Source of the DNA: Fagopyrum homotropicum | Lineage: Eukaryota > Streptophyta > Magnoliopsida > Caryophyllales > Polygonaceae | Direction of reading: 5' to 3' | Assembly (NCBI GenBank): GCA_033239125.1 | Contig: BSWB01000002.1 | Coordinates: forward strand, 3,071,001-3,135,000 | DNA length: 64,000 nt | Shown: positions 42,801-55,079 of the stretch, one piece after another | Layout of the letters: each line of letters starts with the position of its first letter | Numbering within the stretch: position 1 is the first letter of the stretch | Position numbers and translations under genes: made by a program | Notes under the pieces: generated by a model | The model's input: the letters and a program-made list of their open reading frames with translations, nothing else | The model's database searches: none | What the model was told of the DNA's origin: nothing

Positions 42801-45800
42801 AAAATTACAAAAATGAGCAAAAGAATGAGACAACACAGAACCAGATCATTCCGATTAGAATTAGCACCTAACTACCATTGACAAAAAGCACCAAACATAA
42901 TGACTGCAATGAACTTATATCCATATAATCGGGGAAAGGGAATGAGTTCCAAGATCTTAGATGTAAACCTCTCATGAAACCAGATGATTTTGTAAATAAT
43001 TTAGACAAGATACTTCTGTAAGCTTGCGATTAATCTTCACTGAAAGAAGGATACAAAGACACTAGAAGCCTGCTACAAAAACATTTCGGTTACCCTCGCT
43101 GAAGTTATGTGAGTGTGTGACTATAATAGACCTTGAGTGCACATATCCAAAGTAAAAATCAATCATGCCAGTGCATAGCAAGTTGGAACCAGTATCATTG
43201 ATAAAAATACGGATAAAGAGATTATGTGAAGTGGAAAAGCAAAATTCTGGGGATTACACTCCCCATACACGATTGCCCTTGCCCAGGCTCAGCCGGCACC
43301 CCAAAAAGATGTTCCCTAATTTCGATGATGGTTTAATCTAGGGAAATTCCGGATGGTACCCTCGTGGTTTGAGGTTTTTCGGATTTTACCCAACCGTTTT
43401 TTCCCGTTCAGATGGTACCCTTAAGTTTTTGTTGTTTTCCGGGTTTTGCTCAAATTCATTAAACTTTTTCAAATAATATTAAAAACATACAATAGAAAAT
43501 AAACTAAAATTAAAAACAAATTAAAATTAAAAACAAATTAAAATTAAAAAAATGATTTAATTATTTTAAAACTAAAGTAAAATAGTAACTTTTTTTTTTA
43601 AAAATAAATGTTTTATATTAATTTAAAAATAAATCAAGTACATAATTTTTAAAAAATTCAAAAAAATCAGTGATATATTTTATTTTAAAATGCTAATCCA
43701 ATTTATTTATTTTTATATTTTGTTAAAAAAAATGCTAATCCAATTTATTTATTTTTAAAATAAAATAAAACACTGATATTTTTTTTTCAAAAATTATCTA
43801 ATTGATTTATTCTTAAATTAATATAAAACGTTTATTTTTTTTAAAAAAAAGTTACTCTTTTACTTTAGTTTTAAAATAAATAAATCATTCTTTCTACTTT
43901 TAATTTGTTTTTTAATTTTAGTTTAATTTGTTTTGTATGTTTTTAATGGAATTTGAAAATTTTTAATGAATTTGGGCAAAATCCGGAAAACAACAAAAAC
44001 TTAAGGGTACCATCCGAACTGGAAAAACTGTTGGGCAAAATCCGGAAAGCCCCAAACCACGAGGGTACCATCCGGAATTTCCCTTTAATTTATTAGTCAG
44101 ATTACTGTCCATGCTATAATACTTAGTAGTGCACACTCCGTTATTTATGGTCAGACTACCCCCATTCTATAAAAAATACATCTCACTCGCTGGCCTTCAG
44201 TACCCTGCATTTTCTTACCCAGCTATAAACTTTCAGCTCCTAAGTCCTACCACCTCCTGTTAAACTCCTGAATCTAACACACAAGTAAGAAACAGACAAA
44301 GCAAGGATAGGCTATTTGATTAGTCTAAAATTGTCAAAAGCTGAGACGAATCAACTACAACAAGCCTATAAAATTACCTACATTCCCATGAAGAAGAAGA
44401 ATACTGTAATAAATGAAGGAAAAGCAACATTTATGCACCAACTGGGGAAATAGCAGTATTTTGACAAATAAACAGAATTGGATATGATCAAAGACAGTTG
44501 CACTGTTCAGAAAACTGCCGTAAGCATTGTAAACAAACCAATATAGCATGTGGATCTTTATGTGAGCATAAGATGCTTCAGAATAACCTTCTACTTAAGC
44601 ACGCTAATATGTTTTTTACCTCTTAATTATATTGCATTCAAAGGCTGGAAATATTATTGACTTGTCAAATATTATATCATAGCTGTAAGCATACCTTCTG
44701 ACACTCAGCTTTTAGCTTTGGATTGACATTTAAGCCTGTCTGATCTCTGTATGCAGCAAGTAGTTGTTTGGTGCGTGCTTCTTTGGCCGCCTTTTCCTCT
44801 TCTGTTTCAAGTGCTTGCCCTGGGCGAATATTTCTTCCACCACCAAACTGAAGAAAAAACAAAAAAAATGAATAGTTAATTTGAAGCAAAGGAAATAACT
44901 ACTGGTCAGATTAGTACGCATTGCTCAGGTGTTCATTCTATGAGGAAGTGTGGGCTTCAGATGTAGGTACACTACTTATATTTTGTAAACATTGAGAGCG
45001 TTCATATATAGTGATGCAACATCCACTTCACGTTACCGTTTTTGAGATGTTGTTAGGTCTAGGAAACACCCCCCAAGTTGAAACCTTTGGCTTATACAAA
45101 TCTGATGCATCTTCTTGTGTAGTTTGTAGTTCTGAAGAAGGAGAATCCCCAAACTTGCTAGCATCCCCAATGAGAATTTCCACCTCAGGTAATTCCTTCC
45201 CCATAAATGGGTCTGGTGCTGGAACCAAACCAGGAGGCAATCCTCTCCGTTGTTTTTTATCAGAAAAATCAAGCCCTAAGAAATCAATTTTGGAAATGCT
45301 GAGCTCCTTCTTGACAAATTTACCCTTATTAGTTCCATTTTCCGCGTCATTTTTGCTCCCATTACGTGGACCTGGAAACCAAGACAACAAAAAAGCATTC
45401 TCCAAAATTAAATAAAGACAACAAGTATTACTTGTAACATATGAGTTACTTCTTTGATGAAAAATGGTACTTTTTGAAGTCTTAGGCATAAAAAATTGAT
45501 GGTAAAATTTAGTCTCAGAACACTACCTGACGGCCTCTCACTCTCCCCACTATTTTCGCCACTGCTCACTTTTCCTTTGTTCTTCTTATACTCTTTTGCT
45601 TTCTCCATAGCAATCTTAAGAGCTTCCGGAACATCAGTGTTCCCATTTTCATCCCCTGAAATCAACCTACCATTCTCATTTCATGCAAAGCTCCATAAGT
45701 TAATTAATCAATACCCTCTACCAAAGACAGAAATGAAGATGGCAATATGATCTTTGATACAAATATCAACTTCTCTTTCATGAACATAGATTTGAAATAT

Positions 45801-47013
45801 TTATAATATGGGTCTATTTTACGAACAAACAATTGATAGATACATTTTCATCCTATAAGAAGCAATGTTGCTTCTTTTTTTTATTATCAACTACAAATCT
45901 AGAGAAGCCTTGCGTCTAGGATATGCCATTCTATATGAGAACATTACCTGGTAATGTTTCATCCATTCTACTACTTTCAATACTGCTAACTGTCTCTTTA
46001 TTCTTCTTGTATTCTTTGGCTTTCTCCATGGCAGCCCTGACAGCCTCAGGAATTTTATTCTTTCCATCTTCATCTTCTGATATCAATTCATTATAGTCAA
46101 ATCCACTGTAAGTTGCTTAAGTAAAACAAGCAATCATATTCTCTACAATAAAAAAATTAGAAACAAAAAGGAATATGGGGGTCGTTTCTCTTTTATGTCA
46201 AATGCATGCAACTAACAGAGCTGCAACACTCTTTCTCTATGAAACAACGAATTTAGAACTGAAATTTGGCCTTTTCAACTGCTACCAGCATATATACATA
46301 TTGAACTTCTCATTTCTCCAACAAAAAAATAATCTTGACTGTTATAATGGATAATGGTAACATCTTTATTGTTAACAAGAAGATATATATCTTCCTAGGC
46401 CAATTTGGAGAGAGACTGCAATCCACAACAATGAACTAACATAACAATCATAGAAGGATGACTACAATACTAGTCCAAAAACAATACCTGGTGAGTCCTG
46501 ACCTTCGCCCTCATTATTTCCTTCTGCAATATCAGAAACCGTCGTCTGCTCCACTTGTTCTTCATCCAAACCAAACCCTAAATTTGAAGTCTTGCCGTCA
46601 CGAATTCCACCGCCTCTCACATCAGTTCTAGACAAATTTTCAGCTAGAACCACGCCATTTTTCTGAACATCGTTCAAACGCAATGACTTCTTGTACTCTA
46701 AAGCTTTATTGAATGCGATATTCACTCGATCGCTTTTCAAATTGTCTTGATTTTGCTCAGAATCCGGCGACGAGGAACCGTCCGCATTGGAAAAGTTTGA
46801 AGACGAAGAGAGTCTTACGAGGAATACATACGGGGGAGATTTTGGGAGACTCTTTGCAGAATTGAATGGTTTGGAGGTCTTGAGGGTGCTCATCCATGGC
46901 GGTTGGGGATGGAGAGGAGAAGCCATAGCTGGAACTTGGAACTGAGTGGTGCTTAGAGAAGAGATTGCAAAACCGGGAAGTCCGAAGCCACAGTGTTTTA
47001 TCCGGTTTCTCAT
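39885..47013 (-). CDS. Probable plastid-targeted, C-terminally membrane-anchored protein, nine exons
   Basis: Exons 46488-47013, 45948-46076, 45527-45655, 45037-45371, 44695-44847, 41736-41828, 41576-41634, 41145-41238 and 39885-40094 join in frame to 575 residues. The N-terminus is Ser/Thr-rich and low in acidic residues, like a chloroplast transit peptide; a downstream Met30 (MASPLHPQPP) could be the true start. Exons 2 and 3 encode duplicated modules (EAVRAAMEKAKEYKKNK and EALKIAMEKAKEYKKNK). Later parts include FGGGRNIRPGQALETEEEKAAKEAR, and a helical LKDGDELMDLGNLKEALPYYQQV stretch resembling a single TPR-like hairpin. One hydrophobic segment (ALPYIAFLVLPVLIVLLIAA) ends the protein. I do not recognise a named family; plastid envelope or thylakoid location is inferred. 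Confidence 0.85.
43341..44083. mobile_element. Fold-back TIR element C, inside intron 5 of the plastid gene
   Basis: Ends GGGAAATTCCGGATGGTACC and its exact inverse. 743 bp forming one hairpin with an AT-rich core. Flanks TTTAATCTA and TTTAATTTA agree at 8 of 9 bases, fitting a 9-bp target duplication. The arms contain GGATGGTACCC and CGGATTTTACCC units like elements A and B. Confidence 0.88.
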
Positions 47014-47094
47014 TTTAGCCTAAATTTTCAAATTTTCAGAAAATATCCCAAGATTGTAGGGAGAAAATGATTTTTTTAAAAAAATAAAAATTTG

Positions 47095-47400
47095 AAAGCG
47101 GAGAGCAATTCTAACCATTCTACGACGCGTCTTCTAGTAGGTCAAAAGACCAAAAAGATCGGCAAGACGGAGTAACAGTCAAGAAGGCCACAAATAGAGG
47201 AGAAAACAGATGATTCAATCAATAGGACGCAACGAGTATAAACGTTCATCTTCGAAGAAAATACACATGAAAAGGAAGCTTGTGAACAATTGTGAACACC
47301 TCAGATTTGGATTGCAACAGGGCCGTCAGAGTGGATCACAAATCCACATGTCCTTGTCAAACGCTCAAAACCGCCATAAAAACACAACAACAAACCTCGA
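47095..47400 (-). repeat. Dispersed repeat, copy 3 (inverted)
   Basis: Reverse complement of the repeat at 19690-20051; the shared blocks include CTCAGATTTGGATTGCAACA and GAACGTTCATCTTCGAAG-like words. It lies just upstream of the plastid gene and may overlap its promoter. Confidence 0.6.
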
Positions 47401-47691
47401 AAGACGAATCTGCAAAACACAGATATTATGAAGTATAAAGATGTAAAACTTATAAACAAATGTTTTCAGTCTTATAAAATATAAAAATAAACATATTTAG
47501 CCTCATAATCTCAAATAAAATTACTTAGTTCAAAATTCAAGAACAAATCATCTATTTCACACGTCAACAAGAATTGAAAAACGTAATTAACCAAAAAAAA
47601 ACAATAATAGAAAATTGTAAATCATAATAAGTGAAGAAGAGGGTTTAGTCAAAGTCGAAGATAAGAAGACCGGTGTCTTGCCTCCGGCAAC

Positions 47692-48029
47692 TAGGGTTGT
47701 GTAAAATCATACCGGAACGAAATTTACGGTCCGGTCTACGGTCCATGTTTTTGTAAAAACCCGGGTTACGGTCCGGGACCAGTTTTGGACCGGAAAACCT
47801 CACCAAAATTGTTTAGATTGTATTTTTCCATTGGTAAAAGTTTTAATTTTCAGGTTAAAAGCCATATTTTAGGTCCAGTCGAAATATTCAAAATAGCAGA
47901 ATTTAGATACAAACCGGTCAAACCCGAAATTGGACCGGTCTGGACCGTACCGAAACGGTTCTGTCTACGGTCCAAGGTGTTATCAATTTACGGTCCACCG
48001 GTCCGGATAGGACCGTAGGCACAACCCTA
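47692..48029. mobile_element. hAT-like element filled with GGTCCGG words
   Basis: Perfect 10-bp TIRs TAGGGTTGTG and CACAACCCTA. Target duplication CCGGCAAC / CCAGCAAC (7 of 8). The interior has reiterated ACGGTCC, GGACCGG and CCGGTCC words. 338 bp. Confidence 0.82.
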
Positions 48030-48140
48030 CCAGCAACCACAATCTGGTCGCAGGAAAAAATGGGAGAGAGGAAGAAATGTTAGGGTAATTTTTTTTTTAA
48101 TTTTTTTTTTAGCCTTAAAAAAAATTAGCCTATTAGAAAG

Positions 48141-48260
48141 AACATTCGTTGACCGTGTCCGCGTTGACCGTATCCGCGTCGTGTCCTCACCATGTCTAAT
48201 AACATTCGTTGACCGTGTCCGCGTTGACCGTATCCGCGTCGTGTCCTCGCCATGTTGTAC
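48141..48260. repeat. 60-bp tandem duplication with inner 15-bp duplication
   Basis: AACATTCGTTGACCGTGTCC starts at 48141 and again at 48201, and both 60-bp units are nearly identical. Inside each, GTTGACCGT.TCCGC is itself doubled at 15 bp. No hypothesis of function. Confidence 0.9.
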
Positions 48261-48680
48261 ATTCGTCATGCCATACATACGAACCATGTATTTAACGGTA
48301 TTGGACCAGATTTGACAATGTTCGAGCCGTGTCCCGTATCCAACATGGTAGTACATAGGACCCTCCCTTTTCGCCTTCTAGAGGTGTACAGTATAGAAGA
48401 ATACGATTGGTTGTTTAAAATGAAAAAATAAACTTCAAAGTCTAACCTAAGTTTTCCGCAAACTTTAGTTCGACTTTGAACTGAATTTACGTTAGTCAAG
48501 AAAGAAAGCATAACGAAACAAGCAAACTCTTTCCATACAATGCACATGTATGCACAACCTTAGAAGACATGCGTTACATGATTCATCGACTCAAAAGCAA
48601 AAACGACAATCTTGCACATCGATTTATTTGATTAGACATAACTAGTGCATACACTTAGGCATTCATCGGGCCTTGGATGC

Positions 48681-48994
48681 TTAACAAGGGCGACGGCACT
48701 CGCAAGCCGGGAAATAACTCCATTCCACAGTGGTGCAGACGCCATCAGGCCAGCTTTCCTCTTGGCAAGCTGCCCAGCAGTCCATCGAAAATATACATAC
48801 ACCTTCAAAGTACTGGCTCGGTTTGGCGCATGTCGCTCCTTCAACTTCCACCATCTTCGTCCCTGAATAGCCAATTATAATTAGATCAGCCATAAATTAA
48901 TGTTTATAATATAGCTTCATTCAGTTTGCATACCTAAAGCCAAGACGAAAACGAAGACAAGTAAAAGCCGTATCATGTTCTTCCCCATATTCAT
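48681..48994 (-). CDS. Plant defensin (8-cysteine, secreted), two exons
   Basis: Exons 48934-48994 and 48681-48862 join (phase 1) to 80 residues. A basic-hydrophobic signal peptide (about 1-24, LLLVFVFVLAL core) is followed by a mature peptide with eight cysteines in the spacing C-x10-C-x5-C-x3-C-x9-C-x10-C-x-C-x3-C. This is the plant defensin pattern, ending CECRRPC. The intron sits at the end of the signal-peptide coding part, as is normal for plant defensins. They are secreted and usually antifungal or act as signals (family knowledge). The peptide is unusually acidic in its middle (QEESWPDG) with few basic residues, so strong antimicrobial activity is not certain. Met1 and Met3 are both possible starts. 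Confidence 0.9.
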
Positions 48995-49039
48995 TGATTG
49001 CTCGATTTGTATCAAATGGTAGATGCAGGAACGAAGATG

Positions 49040-49042
<3 letters not shown>

Positions 49043-49079
<37 letters not shown>
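49043..49079. repeat. (TA)n microsatellite just upstream of the defensin gene
   Basis: About 18 TA units, 49-85 bp upstream of the defensin ATG, where a TATA box is expected. It may serve as the TATA region. Confidence 0.9.
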
Positions 49080-49082
<3 letters not shown>

Positions 49083-49331
49083 GCCGATTGAGGTTATTTA
49101 CAAGTGGCAAGTCAAAGTGTATCTATGCATGGATATGGCGGAGGCATACATGTCACTAAGTTGAGGGGGCTTTGGAAATATGTATGTCTTACACGTGAAG
49201 GTTGCAATGTTGCATGGCTACATGTCTATTGTTGTACACCCGTCAACATATTGAAGCACCACAAGTATGTCGTACATGCAATATGATATCCTCAAAATAG
49301 AGGATAGTCAGTTTATGATATCATCCGCATT

Positions 49332-50102
49332 TAGGGCTTGTTTCGAACAATTTTCATGGAATCAGTAATCGTAATAAAAAATAAGTCATACTAATACTTT
49401 GTGTGAATTAAAATGAAAATGATTTATGGAACGACTCATTCGAACCCTAAAAATGAAGTTGATTTCGTAATTTAAAAGTGGGTATCAGTCATTTTAAATT
49501 TAAAATTATATTTATATATTTTTTATTATACATATACTATAATCACTTAATTTTATAATAAATTTCCATCAATTAATTTAAGTTATGTTTCAATTTTTTT
49601 TTTAAAAATTATTTTTCAAAAAACTATTACGTTAAATAGTTAACAATGATACGAATATTTTGATCAAGATGATTTGTCATTGAAAAATGTTCAAAAAATA
49701 TGTTGGCTCAATTAAACAAAACAGAAATTATATACTTATTTATTTAAGTTGACTTTTTATTCATCTTTGTATTTAAAGTCACTAGTGGGTCTTTATTTTT
49801 CTTAAAAGGTAGAGTATAAATTAACCTATGTTGAAATCATTTTTCTTAAAAGTTAAATTAAAAAATTAACCAATGTTGAAAACATCAACATATATAAAAT
49901 ATAATATAGTTTATCATTCATAATTCATAATGATATAAAATCAAATAATATGTTTCATGAATCGTTCATTCCAACTTCATATCTAACACCAAGTATTGAT
50001 TAATTTGTACCTAACACTTGATTGATTCTAATTATTTATTTCATTCCGATTTCTGGTTCCATTCTCGTTACTACAATCTTACCAAACGATCCTAATCCCT
50101 AA
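49332..50102. mobile_element. Possible TIR element
   Basis: Left end TTTAGGGCTTGTTTCGAACA; right end, inverted, TTTAGGGATTAGGATCGTTTGG. Further inverted pieces (TTCATGGAATCAGTAATCG versus GAATGGAACCAGAAATCGG) support a 770-bp AT-rich unit. No target duplication was found. Confidence 0.45.
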
Positions 50103-50685
50103 ATAGGTTGGCAAATAAACTAGGAAGAGCAAATTACACCAACGAGGGCGTGAGAATCTCAATTACAATAAGAAGTGTTTTAAAGGGTATGATCTGCGAT
50201 CGTATACTATGCACCATGGTCGTGCATCACGAATTCGAGCGCACATTCATGCACCTAAAAACCACACACAGACAGATGGTGCACACATCACTGATCATGT
50301 GATAATTTTATCATTTCTATACAAAACACGTCTGATCGATCCTTTGCATCATCGACAATACTTGTTAATTTGACCCATGCAGCTAATCAAGTTCACAGGA
50401 TGCAAAAACTTCAACAAGTAGTCAAGAAATACAGTTTCACTAAACTTTAATACAATATCCGGTCACTCCAATAACCCTACAAAATTTTGCAGCTCGGAAA
50501 GACACCAAAGCTACGCAGCACAGCTCAAACTTAAGGCAGCTTTACGCTACATTGTGGCATTGCCATGATTCACATAACTATTCAAACCTGGACACAAAAA
50601 CAATGCCTTCTTCCAAACAGAGCCTTCTACTCGATTGGCTTAGCAAAGATCTCTACTTCATTTAAACTAGTTAGCTGCATTTGAT
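50103..50685. other. 3' flank of the WD40 gene, no gene seen
   Basis: Includes the probable 3' UTR of the WD40 gene (up to about 50400). Short open frames here have no motifs. Confidence 0.4.
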
Positions 50686-53600
50686 TCACTCAACAACACT
50701 TGTTCTCTTTTCTAGCAAGGACTCCAAAAATGCATAAGATAATTTGGAGAGTGGTGGGAGATTATAAGATGGACCAGAAAATAATGTCTCCCAAGATCTT
50801 TCGGATGGTATAATGGAAGAATAATCAGATTCCATCTTTGCTTCCAACTTTGGAAGCTCGCCGTACAAAGCAGTGTAACCAAATTGCTCTGCGTAATTAT
50901 GAAGCAGATTGTTCAGACAGTGTTTTGAGAAGCGATTAGATGTAATATGACAAATGGTCAATTGGAAATAAAAATGAAGAAATATATTAACAGAGAATAT
51001 AGATAAGGGGGGAAGTATAATTTACCTGCTTCATCTTCAACACTGCAAAGTTGGCGTATGAAATCGAATCCTGTTGCATCTTTGTTGTAAGGGTCAAAGA
51101 CAATGTATTCATGATCACTGTTGATATAAGCGAGTAACATGGTTGGCTTTTCTCCAGAAGAGGCAAATGCTTCTGAAGGAAGTTTGTTTGCTTGAAGAAA
51201 CACCAGACCACCTCCATTTGCCTAAAAAGTACAGCAAAAATCAAAATAAAGACTATCAAATCTAGTTCGATGATTAGTAAAATGTTTTCTGCATAAGAGC
51301 ACTGGGAAATACTCGAGTAAGTCAATAACTAAGAATAAGTTGCATAATTTTTCTAGGGCACCTAATTTTCTATTCTGAATATACTCTGCTCGGTTATCAG
51401 TGAAATGAAAGATGATGATGGAAGTGAGAAGAACTTTTTGGGGGACTTAGAAGTTGCAGGAAGTATGTAAATATACGAGCATGTCTACATCATTTGCCCA
51501 ATGCTGTCAAACGTGAGATGGTGATGCCCAGCCAAACACAGCCTAACAGACCAGCAACATACAATGGAATCTCTTGCAGTGCTCAAGTTCATAGCAAGAT
51601 GGAGAAGAGAGAATAATACCTTTCTTACAGACCAAGAAGCAACAGGGTCTGGATGACCAGCATTGAATACTAAGATTACGCCATCTCTTGGACATACGGA
51701 GCTACCATGAGAAGTAAGATGTGTGGACAAGTTAGGAAGAAGTGCAAGAACTGCAAAAGTTGTTGTATTCTTCACGCAAGTTACAGCTGCATGATGAAAA
51801 ATGAATGTCATACAAGTGATCATACACCGAAGCATATGATTTATGCTTGTACTCAAGAATTTAAGAACCTGAGCTACAAAACAACACACATGCAACCCTA
51901 AGAAATTGTCATATTGGATAAGGCTCAAATTAACATTACTAACCTTGCACTTGAAGCTTGTATGACCATGCTAAGGACAAATTTGACAAACTCCAGACAC
52001 TTAATTGGGGTGTTGAGCCTTTGGAGGCTGACAGAAGATACTCGGAATTTCCAATAAATGAAAGTTTGTGAATAGGCTGCAGTTTTTTTTAAAAAAAATG
52101 TCAAATATAAGAATAAAACAAAATCTCTTGAAGTTCTATACTCTTTTTTTCTCCACACTTCATAATTTGTGTCAGTTCTCACTACCACATAAGCTCATCT
52201 TCAATATTGAATTGAATAAAGGTATATCATCTATTATACAATGGATTAATAAAGGTTTTCCTTTACTCTAAAGATTAGAAAGAAGTTTAGTTTTTCTCTG
52301 AAGCTAAACTGGACCAACTCTCTTTTCCAAATGTAAGAAGGTAAATCCATTGTTGATTGTTGGTTCCATGATCACTAAATTTGTTGCATGAGAAGTGATA
52401 AACAAGATCGATAATGGGGAACCATTGGTATTCATGTCTTAGACAATCCTCGGTCTGAGAATAGAAAATATCCAACGGAAAGGGAAAAAAAATGTATTGT
52501 GTTTACTAACCCTTATTTTCTTCACTACATTGCTTCATATTTCCTTTGATCCAATTCCCTCCCGCTACACACTAATCAAAACTCTATGCTTAAATCTGTT
52601 TGTACATGTACGCTAAAAATATAATAGCACGATTTTGAAAATATGATATCATAATTTCCCGTCTCCTTCTTATTCAACTAAACAAACCCTATATGTCTCC
52701 GTTCGGTAAGGGGATAATCTTATCCTTTGCATGAATTGTGGCTTTCATTTGTTTTGATATATTTAAATTGTAAAGGAAGATCTCAACTTGTACTCCTCTA
52801 CTGATGTATGGATACCCCTACTGTGTATGTATTTGACAACAATCCTTGCAATTATATCACAAGTATAAATTACCGCAAAATCTTCCACAATTACAGCCAC
52901 AAGATAGTTCCTCTCAGGATCCCACAAAGTAATTGCAGTTTCAGCAGCCACAGCAAGTACAGACCCATCTGCGGAGAAGGCAGCAGCAGTCATGGGCTTT
53001 TTCCTGCAGCAATTTAAACAACAAATTTTTTACAGTCTGAGAAATAATAGCTAGTCAGGCACTCAAGGAAATTGAATTATAGACGGTTCATTCGACCAAT
53101 CAATCACTGTTTCTAATAAATGATAAGCTTTTCAGTTAATCCTTCAGTTTTAGAAAGTTCAAATAAAATTCTTATGTAAACAAAAAGTATCAATAATAAA
53201 AGTAAAAGGTAGAAAATTGACAGAGAACCATACTTGTATGACCCAACAGAATGGCACGCCCAGCCAGTATTTTCAAGAGCTTGATCTTTCCCATGAACTA
53301 TGTTTTTGTCAGTCCAAACCTGAGAAGGAAAAATCAAATAGGCACATGAATCTTGAACATGTGAACTATATTCTATGAAATACAAAAGAGAATGGGTATC
53401 ACCTTAAAGTCGCCACCACGAGAAGCGCTGGCTACCATGTGGGAAGCAGGATGAAAAGCAATAGCAGAAATAGCAGCATCCCTGTAAGATTAATATAGTT
53501 CAGAATAAGATCAAGCATAAGAAAGTTTTAGACAGGTTCTTTCACAACCATCAATTTTCCTGATAAGATACACCAACTTGGAATGCATTTTTTCTATATA

Positions 53601-55020
53601 AAAAAAATTGACTGCATCATCAAAAGAAAATAAAACCACAAGTACTCCCAGAACATGCAGCTCACCTGTGTGGTTCATAAACAATAGTTGACAATTTAAA
53701 ATCTTTTTTCTGTGTATCACACATCCAAAACTTCAGGCTGATCAAACCTCCCAATCCATCCTCTGGAAGTCTAGTTTCAGCAGTACACAACACAGAGCCA
53801 TCAGGTGATAGAGCAATTAAGGTCACCATTATCTGCAAAGAAAACAAACAGGAAGATTAGGAAATCATTTGTCACACATAGCTTTCTGAATAATCAATAC
53901 ACTTACGGATCAATTAAATATTTAGATTCCATAGAAGAACGGGATATTAATACAAGATAGAAAGGTTAGTATAGCAGAAGTCATTCATTAGGAGAGACAA
54001 AATTAAAAACAGGTGCTCGTCTGGCATGCCCACTGAGCTTGTGATAAAGCCTAATAAAGCACAATAAGGTGTAGATGCTCATGAACAAAAGCAGGATAAG
54101 TTGTCATGGCAAACATGGCCTAATTATATAAAAACAGCTCAAAATGCAATAGTGCGGGTGATATTGGTCCAAAGGCCCCACCACTGGTACTGACACTAGA
54201 ATCACTAGATACTTATTTCATTATCTGATAACTATATCTTCTTAGGTGTTAGAACCCCTCATATTTCAGACTGCTTGGGTTAGGTATTGGAAAGAAACAC
54301 ATCACAGGTTATCCTCTAGTGTCATATTTTTTAAGTTTTTGGTCCCAAGTGTGATTTTCTCATAACTAAAATATTTTGTCCTAAATTTATGAAATGTATC
54401 ACTGAAGTACTGAACAAGGAAACATGAGGGCCTATTTTAAGAAATAGAACTTAAAACTTAATCCTTTTTTTTGAAGAGAAACCTATTAGGGCTTCTTTCA
54501 TTATTGTATTTCATTTGGTTATGCCACAATTTTACTATTAGATAGCAAAGAAAAAACAAATATATGATGCACCAAGATGGAAGCAAAAGTTTCAAGTGTG
54601 ATGCAAGAGAAGGGAAGAGAGTGATTTACTGTAAGATCATCACCAGGTTCATGATTCCTTTCACATACTTGAACCTGAAAAAAAAAAGACAACAACCAAT
54701 TAAGTATGCAATGTATGACCAAGTGAATTTTCAGAAAATATGAAGAAACGCAATCTTCTGACAAATAATACTTCTTCATCCTTCAACTAGAATGAAGGAG
54801 TCTATATCTAATCTGTAAATTTCGATGTATTGACACTTTCCTTGATCACTGCAATATCTAATTTCAGCAACCAACATAACCTTTTGGCACTTCTTCATAA
54901 ACTAGTTGCCTAACTATGAGATAAAGTTTTTATGGCCAACTATGTCCGAACAAATGAAAAAACGAATATCAGTTATAGAATAACATTTGTGGCTTACTGG
55001 TTTAACAATTAATACTCATA

Positions 55021-55079
<59 letters not shown>

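Noticed and set aside
48632..48893. Four overlapping open frames on both strands around the defensin
   Set aside because: Only the spliced minus-strand frame gives a signal peptide and the 8-cysteine spacing; the others are shadows.
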